This document shows positions 24,451-36,180 of a DNA stretch of 64,000 nucleotides, piece after piece. This DNA comes from Opisthocomus hoazin. Lineage: Eukaryota; Chordata; Aves; Opisthocomiformes; Opisthocomidae. Under the pieces are notes generated by a model, which was not told the DNA's origin, did not search any database, and saw only the letters and a list, made by a program, of their open reading frames with translations. The translations under genes and the position numbers were made by a program. Location: positions 24,683,979-24,747,978 of the forward strand of contig NC_134421.1 in assembly GCF_030867145.1 (NCBI RefSeq), given 5' to 3'. Each line of letters begins with the position of its first letter. Position 1 is the stretch's first letter.

Positions 24451-27400
24451 AAGTCTGCTCCCCTGCTCTCCCCATCCAAAAAGGCTCAAGCCTCTGAAGG
24501 GCAGCCTGGTATGGAGGGACAGAGAGGCACTCCCAGGCCGCAGCTTGGAAACACCCGCAGTGAGCTGGAGGAGCACTGGGGCACTGGGCGTGCGTCACTG
24601 GGGATTTAGGGCTGCATCCAGGGCAGGCGATCCAAAAGCCTCTTTGTAACTCCCATTAGTGCCTGTAAGGCCACAGATGTTTGCCTGAACTACAGCGTTG
24701 TTTGCAGGACCCACCAAAACAGAAAAGCCGTGCTCTTTCAGCAAGTACAGGAGCATGGCCACCATGGCAAGCTGACTGCACAGAAGCTGTCTGGCGCCCA
24801 GGGAAGAGCAACCTCCTGTTGAAAGCCCCAGCACGAAGCCAAACCACTGAAACCAACCCAAGCCACTCGCCTGCCTTTGGAGAGGATGAATCTTTCACTG
24901 TCAGTGGATTTTACAACCAGCTGAATCCATTTCTGGCCACATACAAACACAAGCTGCAATAAATTGTTATTTCAGTTCTGAGCAAGTGTTTGACTTTGGA
25001 GCAGCATCACGGAGCAACCTGCTGTAAAGGAGTTTGCGGTCCATGGGCCTGATGCTGCATACGTACCCCATCACATTTATCGCTGCAGGTGTCTCACTGA
25101 CTGCACACAGGTTGCAGTGAAAACCTGCTTAGCAGCTGAAGCTGTCAATGTGACCAAGCCTTAATATCAATATCCTAATTCCTCAAAATAGTATTTGATT
25201 TTAAAAGTCACCATCAGAAAACATCAATAATAGGGTTTTTGTTTTATGCGTTATGGTAAGCTGCCTTCATGATTTCAAGATTTTCTTTGTTAGTCATGAA
25301 GGTTAGAAAGACTTGTTTCAGATGAGCTAGGGCTTAGCAGAAAACACAACATATGTCACGAGATTCACACCAAAACTGGGAGAGTGAGCCGTGCTGCAGT
25401 GTAACTGCAGCACAGGTGTGCGGAACTGCAGTAACTTTATCATGAGGAAATACAGTTACGCAGTAGAAACATCTCTTAAGCCTATATTTCATGCAAATCT
25501 GAAACGACACTACAGCCACCGAAGCCAGCCAACAAAACCCACGGAGCCCCTGCTACTCTCCCAGAGCCTCCATACTACTGGTACAAAAGCACACGGGAAC
25601 TAGTAGGCAACTGCCGCTCAAAGCTGCACGGAGGCTGTCTTTTCACAGGGGGCTTGTCCCGGGGAATATGAAGAAATCTTTCCCTTCAGTTTCCATATCA
25701 GGTTTTCAGATCAGCGTTCTTCCCAGCCTCTCCTCCTCCAGGCTGCTCACAGTGTGGAGTGCTCTTTTCCTGTTTACCCTTACATCCCTTTTTATTACCA
25801 GGCAGTATTTTTTTTTTTAAGCACACTCAGGCGCCTGCTTGTTTTTTTCTAATGCTCTACAGGGATTTGTTGGCGTCTTTTGCAGCAGGTCATCCTGTTT
25901 TCAGACAAAGTTCCTGTCTTGTTAAAAACAATCATTTCTGGATGTCTCTGTATGGCTCCTGCTTTTAATCATCCTGAGTCCTTGAGCCATGCAATCCGCA
26001 CTCCAAATATTTAAGCTTTGCTTGTTTGTTTGCAGAAAACAAAAAAAAAAAAGAAAAGGAAAAGCCCATGGAACATTTTCAAACTGCCGCCCTTCTGCAG
26101 GACAGGAGACCTCTGCACACTGCAGTACCAGAGGCCGGCTGTGCACAGGCAGTGGCACGCTCCGGACAAGGACCATGACGAGCAGACAAAAGGGCGGCAG
26201 CAGCGACAAGCCCCTTTAGCACCACTCAAAAAGCCCTCGCTCCTCTGGGTAGAGGCAAGCTGGCTGCAGACACCCGAGTCTTGGGTAAGTGCTGGCCAGC
26301 ACAGCTCCCCACAGCCATGCTCAGCCCCAGGGACAGACCCACAGGGCACATCTACAGAGATGGGATGGGCCAAACGAGGGCTGGCCCACCTTTTGGGCAT
26401 AGCCTGCACTCTCAGCACCTAACCAAAAAAAAGAAAGAGAAACACTGTCTGGTACAATGACAATAATTTTCAGAGAAGATCAAAGGTCTGCATGGCTTTC
26501 AAACCTATGGATGGACAGTAATAGGGCCAGTATAATGCTATATAACTTGGGTTTTAATTTTATGTTGAGAGAAAAACTCAGACAATCATCTGTCATATTT
26601 CATCTGTTTTAATTTTGTACATGACCCCTGCTACTACAGGAAGGGCAACTAACAAATGCTGACAACACCTCCTGTGATGAGGGCACCCAATATCATTTTA
26701 ATTCCACTGAGGGTGGGGCAGATATTTTACACAGGACATTGCTCTCCATGGCTCCCTTTTTAGCCAGTAGTAGAAGGTATTCTCTGTTGGGGGGAAGCTA
26801 ATGCCCCTAAATTAGAATTCCCTGCTGAGCTCTGCTCAGTGGAGTCTCTCCTCATCACCCTACTGAAGGAGGCCAGAGTCCTACCTTTTAAAAGTTAGAG
26901 GAGGTGAAAAAACCCTCAATAATCGCTGATGTAAGATGCCAAAGTGTTTAACAGGCATATTGAGTACCCTTCACACGTAAGTAGATGGGGGAAGTCGGTT
27001 CACAGAAGGTGGTATGACTTTCCATAAGCTGGGACAAGAAGTCAAGTGTCTTATCTAGCCTCGGAGGAAGGTCTTGCTCTATCTGCCAGTCTGTGCTGTT
27101 GCCTGCAATGCTGCAAGGAGGACTCACTGAAGAAGAGGACCGAATCTCTGAGCTCCTGAGCTAGCACTTTCTATCCTCTTACATATTGGGAAATGCTGTT
27201 ATTACAATGGCAAAAGAGAAAGAAAGAAAAAAAAAAGACAAATAGCTTATTTTCCTTACTGGGTCCCAATTTGCACTACAGCAAGCTCCATCTTAAAGGG
27301 TCCTGGGTCACCTCCTTGGAGCCTGGGGAAAGCTCACTTTCAAGTGTACCTCCAGGGTTTTATGTACTGTTATGTTCCAGGAGGTGGTGAAACGTGTTTC

Positions 27401-30400
27401 AAAATATGTGTGTTTAAAGGTGCCACAGCCTGCAGCTCCAGTAAGAGAAAAGGTCTGTTGTGTGTTTCCTGATGCTGAACACTCATGCAAAATGACCATC
27501 AATCAAAGTTTCAGGCTTTGGTAAATTTACCCCTGACAGTTCTTATAGGAAGACGTTACACAATCCCTAACCCGAATGCTTTGATCTCCTAAGTCAAAGT
27601 CAATATGTCCAGCTGGATAAATAGCATTAAGCCCAGCAGTGCTTCCTGTGTAAGTGATAAAAAATTGATAAAATCCTGACTTTCAGAAGCACAGGTGCTT
27701 TAAATCAATGGATTACAGTTCACCAAAGCTATTAATACCATCTCTGGAAGTCCTGACTGGAAACAAAAAGCTTTGAAATTTTCATGCTCCTTAGGTCAGA
27801 AACAGAGTTTAAATTAGGTCATTTTTAGATGGCCATGAACGCTGAGCCATACTCTGGGCCAGTATCAATCAGAAATGTGCCATTTGCTTAACTGGACCCG
27901 AGTCCCAGAGCTGACACTCAGCCTCCTCCACTGCCAGCCTCCCTGCAGCACAATGGGATTAGCTTTCTAGGATGTGCTTGTAGAAACAGATTTAAAACCT
28001 TGTCCCTCATCCCTGTCCTAACCAATCCTCTCTTCACACACTTTAGATGTGTTGTTGTCATCCCCTCTTTCAGGGTCCTACTATTTTTCAAACCACACTT
28101 AGCACCCTTGGACTCCTAACTGACCATGATGAGAATGCTTCCTCCTCCTTGTATTATCACGGGCCCACAGCCCCCCTTCTGGGGCAATAGCAGGGCTGGT
28201 GGGGTTCAGTCAGGTTTCCTTCCCTCCGGCTTACACACTTCCCAGCATCAATAACCTGTTACAGATCCTGTCTTACTGCCCGTTCCCCTCCTCCCTCAAT
28301 AATAGCGACGTTCTTGAAAGCTTGAGATAAATATCCTGTTACAAAACAGATGATCAGGATGAATATTACTTTCATCCTCTAAGTCACTACTTGTGGGAGA
28401 GTGGAGATAGTCTGTTTAGCCATATGGATGGTTTTCCATCATTCACAAATGTCACTGACAGCGGGGAAAAAAAAAAATTCTGACTTGAACTTTGGGTTGC
28501 TTCAGCTCAAGTTGATTCTTGGAATGTAAAATTCACCCTGATCCGAGGGCCACTCCATAGCAAATATAGCCCACATGTTCTTATGAAAGCCATGAAAACA
28601 TATGGGTAATTTCAGATGAACATGGACCCTGTGCTAAGAAAACCGTTGGAGGGAATCTTTGATATAAGATTTGGGGAATTCATTTTGATTCCTCTGAAAT
28701 TATAAACCCATCTTTTCTCTTCCAGGTATGTACTGACTGTAGGTTCCTAGAAGTGCTATGTCTTTTAAAATAATAAATGAAATTTCTTCCTAGAAACCCT
28801 TCTTTGGACCTGAGGGAAGGAAAGGAGTCAGAGGAAAAAAGCCCTCCCTACTACTGCTCAAGAAGCATTTTATACTTCCTCCAAAAGTGAACTAAACCAT
28901 GCCAAAGGAGAAGTGTGAGGTCCCTCTCACCCAGGAGCAGAAACAAAAATGGACACCTTGAGTTTCAACAAATGCGCCTGCTGTTCAGATTATGAAGAGC
29001 TAAAGAAAACAGTCTTTTTTTAAGAATATGTTGGCAAAGGCGTTTTCTCCTCATGCTGGTAAGAAGAGCTCAGGCAGAGATCAGACTAGGTGGGCAGCCT
29101 GTTCTCAGATAGAGAGACCGTGTTTCATGGAGGGCTGTTACCTCAGGTTCAGTGGCCCCATTTTGTCTTGCTCCTTCCTCCCTGACCTCAGGTTCATAAC
29201 CCCACCCCAAGTGAGAAAAAAGTCTCCTCGCTGCTCCCAAACAGGCTCTTGCTCTAAGGCGTGGCCTTAGGCAAAAACAACCTCAGCAGATGCTCAGTTC
29301 CGTCCTCACTGGCCCGCATGACCCTTTCATCAGTGTGCCTCACGACAGTGCATGTAGGACACAAGTCAGATGCCCAAGAATTGCTCGCAGGCAAACTCTT
29401 CAACCCATAGTGAATGGAGGCAGTTCACATGTTTTTGGAGGCCTGAGTATGAAGGTCAGATGGGAATTTGGGAGGAAAGGAGACAAGGGGCACAGTGCAG
29501 GAGCTGCACAGATCCACAGGGCAGCTGTTGGCACAGGGGAGGTTTTGGGGTCACCTTCACCTTACTTGTAACCCCTGCGTGGAGCTTGCCTTGCCACTGC
29601 TGGATCTGATCCCTCTGGCATGATTTTCCCATCTCGTCTCGACTGTCTCTATGGTCAGAAGTTCATTTTCGCCTTCTTTCTAAAGGCAATGTGCTGAATT
29701 CAGCTTAATGGAAGATCAGAGCAATTGATCAATTCCAAGCCCTAAGAATAAAAAGCCCTTGGTTAATTTCTCTGGAAGTTTGGCCTCATCTGCCCTCTAA
29801 AGTACTATGCAATATATATTTGCAGGGAATCAGTTGCAAAATCAATGTGAGCTATGCTTATGAGAGCAAAAAGACAAGCAACATCGTGGGTCCTATTCCA
29901 GGCACTGCTTTTGCCTTACTGTGTCAGCTAACCTAGCTTGAAAAACTGCTCTAACCCCACTCACAAGGAGGTGAGGCACTACACCTAAAATGGTTTTCAC
30001 AGCACAGACTGCCGTTATTCTAATGGCTATGGATTTTCCTGTTGTTTCTTGCTACTATTTTAATGTTACAGTCTCTATTTGTTGTGGAACATATTGATGA
30101 AGAGAACTGGGTCAATTTACCTACAGTTGCCTCACCACTAAAACCAGAATACCTACTGCTCTACTTGTTTCCAGTCCAGTCTCTAGCTCGACAATACTGA
30201 CAATCTTACTCAGACGAGATAAATAGCATCAAAGTGATTGAATCAAGCAATCAACAAAGTCAGACAAGTGTGCATCTGACAACTAGCAGACTGTAATCAG
30301 TGTTCTCCCACAGCAATATATCTCCTAGCTTTACCAATTCATAATGCAGCATTTATACATTTACTTTTGTAGGTTTTCAGAAAAAAAAAAAAAAAGTCCA

Positions 30401-30530
30401 GTTTTAACAAAAGCCTTCAAAGGAAATATCCTGTGGTAGGTTTCTGAGTTGCCCTGAAGCTGAAGGATGCAGGTAGGTGACCTTTCCCTACCTGTAACAG
30501 TACTTGCCCACCTCACATAGCAGAGGCATC
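24451..30530. other. Gene-free intergenic DNA
   Basis: No supported gene. There are short A-rich runs (about 26038-26052 and 28467-28477) and frames up to 135 codons on both strands around 26.0-26.4 kb that shadow each other and have no recognised content. The end of the interval (29690-29880) is AT-rich with no clear repeat. Confidence 0.55.
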
Positions 30531-30630
30531 ACGTGTGTTGTTAATGAGTCTCAAAGGAGTGGGAGCAATTGTTTTTAAATAATTAGTCTGTGTCTGAATC
30601 AAAGAGAGATTAATTTTATCAGTGAACATA
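30531..30630. promoter_or_regulatory. Candidate regulatory element with TCF and homeodomain words
   Basis: Within about 60 bases there are TAATTA at 30580-30585, ATCAAAG (TCF/LEF type) at 30598-30604 and a TTAAT/TTATC stretch at about 30610-30620. The arrangement resembles conserved non-coding enhancers, but the evidence is motif content only. Confidence 0.2.
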
Positions 30631-33236
30631 GAGAGCTCTTGATACGCAAGAACTCATGCTTATTTACCTCCAGTTTTCTCTGAGTAACTACATGAATCCA
30701 CACGGGTGGCAGTTGAAAGCACTGGGCCGGAGTGAAGAGTGCTCTCATCCCAGGCACTCAGTGCAGAAGACTTGGTTCCTTTATTTGCCTTGCATAAATC
30801 CTGGGGAGGAAATATGAGGCACTGAGAGTCCCTTTGTTTTTGCTCACTGGATTTAAGCAATTCCTCCTGCAAACATCAGAACAATGAATCCCTTCAGTCC
30901 ACTAGGCTGTGAGTGATGTAAGGCCACGGATTCACACTGCAGATCTCCAGAATTTTCTAAGTTTTGAAGAAGCAGTTGGATGATTGCAGTGACTTCAGAT
31001 TCAAACTTGGAGTCTGCTATTTTCAGAGACAAGTGATAAAATGTACCCCCTTATGCTAAAAGTCTGAGCTGGCATAATGTACATATCATTAAGCCAGAAC
31101 ATCCAGGCTGAAGTTGTCCTCGCTAATTAGGAAAAATCCTGGCCAAAAAATGTATTGGTTGGAGCCCAAAGAACACAGGTTATCCCAGTGATTCCTCACC
31201 ACATACTGTCACTGGTAGAGTCCTCATCTTACATACTTCCAGTCGCGGTAAGGACTTGCTAACACAGACGACGTGCTGTGTGTGGAGAAGCACCCACACA
31301 GCTGGCAGGTTCAGTTCTTCCTCTGAATCTACAGAGCACATAAAAGAGCCCTTCTCCCTATCTGACTTCAGAAAATATACTTTTTTAGGTGAAAAATATC
31401 CTACAGCCATTTGTTGAATCTCCGAGACCCATGGACAAATGTTATTTTGCTAGATGATCATGCAAGCACATCAGCTAGATGCCCAGCACCATTCTGAGTT
31501 GTGACCTGGTTGATTAATTGCACCATGTAGAAGAAGAGACAGTATATCAAGGTCATGATCATTTGAAAGGCTTCGTATTTATCCAGACAAAAAAAAAAAT
31601 CCATTGACTACTTTGACTGGAGGATTTTGGTACCAAAGGCACAACTTGGATCAAATAAGAAAGAAAAAAGCTATGAGTTTTTGCTTCTTTTGTATTTAAT
31701 CTTTAGAAAGAAATCTTCTCTGAAAATGCCATTTGGACACTGGCCTAGTCTGACCAATTTTGGTATCTCGCTCTTGGGAAACAAGTTCTCCTTCTTTGCC
31801 GGTGTAATACATGTAGAAAAGCAGTTGCCTTGTAATTTAATCCACCATACTTCAGTGGGGTACCAAACCTGCTCACCTTGAATATAGGCCACAAAGCATT
31901 TCAAGGGTTAGTTTGGAGGTTACATTATCATTCTTTAGACCAAAAACTAGCAAACTGAAACTCAAAAAAAAAAAGAAAAGATGTTGAGGGTGGGTGTGGT
32001 GATGAAAATGCTGACGGGGCCTTGCATTCAGTGGCAGTAATTAGCTTTACCATAGTAAATTCCAGGCATATGGCACAGCAACTTTCACACCCTCTTGTAT
32101 GATTTAAAATGGTTCTCACAAATGTTCGTCTCACTGTAACTGTGAAAAATCTCCTGCTTTCTCAAGAATAAAACCACTCCCATATTTTCCCCTGACAACT
32201 GATGCTTAAAAAAATGCCCCCCAAATCCAGTTAAGGCAATGATGTGTGTTTAATGCAAGAGAACAACAATTAGTATATTTTTGACTGAAAAGAACTCAAT
32301 TAAGCTGCCAGAAATGTCAAAAGTTCCTCGCTACCCTGACACTTACGTAATTGTTCTGCGAACACCCACACGCCAGAATAGACCTACTCCACCAAAAATT
32401 GCAGGGCTGACTCATGAGCTTTCCTCTACGTATCTGAAGACCTAACCATCTAGGATACATCATCTATAGTGTAATTCTAATGTGATTTCCCTGATTCAGT
32501 AAATTTACTCTTCACTCAGGGGAAAAAAAAAAAGAATAATCTACATCTTTGGGATCTTGCCCACCTATCACGGAGGAAGCAGCCCAGAATGGCAGCGCTG
32601 CAGAGGGTATCTGCTCTCCAAAAACCTTCCCGAGCCCCATATAAGGACAAGGCTGGGATTAGATGTGGCTGGCTGTGGTCTTGTGGATTCTCCTTGCTGA
32701 AACAAGATACGGAAGCAACTGTACCTACAACCTATTCAGTTTTGACCTCTGTGCTGTGTAATGTTTGCCATTCTGAACCCAGTTATTACAGCTGGCTGTG
32801 AACCTTCTTATCTGCAGGACAGCGCTCTCCTCTGTGCAGCTCATCCTAACCCCGTGCTGAGGTGCTGACCTGGTGCAAACTGGAAAGGGAGCAGGGCACT
32901 GCTGGGTCCTGGTCCTTGCGTCCTGCACACTTCTGTCTTATTCCCGTTCAAATTCCGATGTGATTCAGAAATGCTTAACTTCTCTGATCTGATGGGACTG
33001 CCACATGAAATGAAGAAGATTGGTGAAAAACGGGACTGGAAGCAAAAATAAAATAACAAACGAACATTTATAAGTTACTCGAGAAAACCTCTAAGAAAGA
33101 GCGGGGAGGCTCCAATGGATCACTGGAAGGCATACGGGTGTAGGCATCTCTACAACAGCCTCTTGGGAACACTTGAACAGAGATTTACATGCACAGTTTA
33201 GCCAGAATAGAAAACTTGGTGAAATGGTTTTATGCT
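30631..33236. other. Gene-free intergenic DNA
   Basis: Nothing supportable. There are short A runs at about 31589-31600, 31964-31975 and 32522-32532. Frames do not exceed about 85 codons and show no family pattern. Confidence 0.55.
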
Positions 33237-33662
33237 TTACAGCTGTACTACAAAACTGCTCAGAGAAAATAATAATTTAATGTAATCAACCTTTGCAGCG
33301 TGCTGATGGCACCAATATACCGAATGAGTAACATAAACTGTGACCATGAATGGTACTGTAATCATCATGCCGATGTGCTCTGACATGCCAAGTGATGACC
33401 TGGAGTTTGGATGGGACAGTTCTACCATTAAGTCTTCATAAGTATCTAAGCATACTAAAGCCAGGATAAACTTAACAGCAGTAATTCTCTTGTCAACATT
33501 AGCAGACACTACACGTGTACACACCCAATCTTCAAGGTATATTGAGTACTGCAAAGCTCTTAAATGTTGAATTGAAGATGAAGAATAACTACCGTCACCA
33601 TTTATGTCTATACCTTGAGACGTATGCCTTTCAAAAGGACTATACACCTTGAATATGTACAT
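33237..33662 (-). other. Unassigned open frame of 141 codons, probably chance
   Basis: The minus-strand frame from the ATG at 33662 has an ordinary amino-acid mix and one hydrophobic stretch near its C-terminus (GMMITVPFMVTVYV). I cannot place it in a family. No poly(A) remnant follows it, so a processed pseudogene is not shown. A rough estimate (about 5% stop codons, six frames, 64 kb) predicts a few frames of this length by chance. Confidence 0.12.
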
Positions 33663-35895
33663 TCCTAGTAATGTGCACAACCCAGTACTTCCCCGGACGT
33701 TTTTAATACTGCTTCATGTTTAGGGCATTATCCTTTCCCCATTTACTCTATTTACACCAAATTCTTTCTACTAGTTTCTCTCTCCCATTGACCAACGTCC
33801 CTTGAGCTTCCAGATGAAAAGAAATTACTAGGTTGATCTGTGGGACTTTGGAGTTGTGGTGACAGACCCCTTTAAACCACTGTAGTTTGGCAGTTTTCTT
33901 TTTCTCTCCTGTTTATTTTTTTTTAGGGGGGGGAGGGGATGGGAAGTGGAGGTGAGGGGTGGTGCAAAATGTAGCAAACTAAACCACAAAGCTAGGCCCT
34001 CACTTGGCAGGGCATGAAGATGTACATCACATGCTGTCCACTGGAAGCCAGCAACGCCGCTGGTTCTTCAAATTCAGCATGTGATTTGAGCTCTGTTTTT
34101 TAACAGAGTGGGACATTTTAGCACCTAGATCGGGCCATCAGCTTGATGCTTCCCCCTCCACAAGCTTTTATCAAACTGTGTTTGGCAGCAGCAGGTCACC
34201 AGGAAAACCCCCAGCCCGAAAATAAGGAAACTCTTACCTCTGCCAATGAATTTACCCAACTCGGTGCAGGTCCTGCCTGGCCCAGGAGAGGTCCCCAAGC
34301 GGGTTCCATCTGTGAAAGGTAAAGCAGACGTGCTAAATGGGAGTTGCAGGTGCCAGGATATATATCTGTCCACGTCTCTCCCCCTGTGACATCCTGGAGC
34401 CAAACTGTGTGCTCGGCTCCATCGGGTCCCCAGGACACATTCCAATGGCCGTATAAAAAACAGACAGTGGAAATTGAATTGTTCGTGCCTGGGTTGGACT
34501 CCTAATTGCCTCTCTGGAACCAGAACATAAGATAGCTGTGCAGCATTTCTTTTCCTGAATATGCCTGTCCCGGGACGAAGATCTTTTTCTTACATAATTT
34601 GCTGTCCCTGCTCTGCTCTCTGCACAGTTGATTTACCCCGCACTGTGCAAACTCAGTCCTTGTTTACTCTTTTCACGGTCTTAGAACAAGCCTTCAGTCA
34701 TCCCAGGGGCAGGCTTTATTCCCATGGTCAGAACAAGAGAGAGATTTGGGATCAGGGGACCTTGTAAACGCAGAGGAAAATATATCTCTAGCATTGGGAA
34801 GAGAGAGCTGCTTTCTACGCTTGCTTGGTGCTGTCAGGTTTGCTTCCTTCTAGGATGAGTGAATGGGATGAAAACGGGACAGTGCTATTGAAGGAACACA
34901 CTTTAGTGATAGCACTAATGCCTCCCCTGGTTAAGCCCTTCCCAGCACATCAAAACAGGCAGCACTAAAGAGATTATAGCATTTTCTCAGCAGCCTCATC
35001 TGATGTGATGTGTGTGCCCGGTACAGTGTGACATAGGGTGTCCCTGAATAGCAGGCAACAGCAGAGAGAAATGCACCAGCACGCAAAAGATGAGAACATA
35101 CTTTGGGCACTACTGAACCCTTCGGTATTGGCAAAGAAATAATATAAGCACATTGTTGTCCCTATACAAATAGCATGAGATTCCTGCATCATGGATCAGG
35201 ACTTTTGAATAGGAGTTGCTATTTTCCTTAGCTAAGGTAACAGAATCCTGTGAATCTGGATTCCAACTAGTAAGCTAACTTACTAATTTAATAACTGCCA
35301 GCAAATTTAAGGATATATCAGTAATTTTATGCAATCATTGTCTCAGTACCACTTTAAAAATTTAGTCTGCTTCTCTTTGTTGCTTCTATTATACAGTCCA
35401 TTTCTTATTTTAAACTTTCAAATTAACATGTAATTAATTATAAGAAAAATATGCGCGCACATAGCCTTCTGTTCTCTTCATGTTTATCATTTTTAAGACG
35501 GAGCTGCCCACCTGTGCTATGTTTCTATTGCCAGCAGAGCGTAAACCACTGTGAAGTGATACACAGGTCGATGTCACCAAAACAGCCACTACCAATGGCA
35601 GTACCTGGTGGGGGAAAAAAAAGAAGAAAAAAAGGATTAGAGTGCTGGCCTGTGTGCTTGGCCAATACTCTCTGAGCCTGGCTAAATGTGCGTCTCACAC
35701 TGCCCTCCTGAAAGTTTAGTTTTATCCTCTAAGCAAGGGAGCACCCTACTGCCATTAGCCATCTGCTGTCAAGCAGAACTGCTCACCTTTGCACACCCTG
35801 AGGAACCATTTGGAGAATTCACCTATGAGCCACATTCAGAAGGGAACCGAGTTTATACTGCAAGAAGTCAAAAGAAAACAAAACCTCTTGAATAA
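33663..35895. other. Gene-free intergenic DNA
   Basis: Contains a G-rich block at 33926-33959 that could form a G-quadruplex on the + strand, and AT-rich, TAAT-rich DNA at 35270-35450. No gene recognised. Confidence 0.55.
33926..33959 (+). repeat. G-rich tract, possible G-quadruplex
   Basis: Runs of G8, G4, G3 and a later G4 are separated by short loops, except for a last loop of about 12 bases. It meets a loose quadruplex pattern. It is isolated from any gene in this window. Confidence 0.5.
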
Positions 35896-36180
35896 ATGCA
35901 TGCCTGTAGTAGCTGTTAAGTATTTTAAAGCGTCGTTCCTAAGTAATTGCTAATTACATTATTTTATTACAAGGCACAATTAAATATGTGCTTGAGGTCA
36001 TCCAGCTATTTGCTGTTTCAAGGAAAGCACTTGAGTCAAAAGGATTTCCTAAATGGAGTCATTCAGTGTTTTATTTCTCCAACTTCAGGAATTATTTTAG
36101 ATGCAAATAATTGGACGTTGAATAATCAGTTACATGCCATTTCCATAAATTGTTTGTGCTTTACATAAAACAAGTAAAAT
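35896..36180. promoter_or_regulatory. Candidate conserved element with octamer and homeodomain sites
   Basis: Contains TAATTGCTAATTAC at about 35944-35957, and an exact POU octamer ATGCAAAT at 36101-36108 that runs straight into AATAATTGG. Sequence on both sides is AT-rich but not simple repeat. It lies about 5 kb 5' of the DUSP6 promoter. Enhancer function is inferred from motif arrangement only. Confidence 0.3.
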
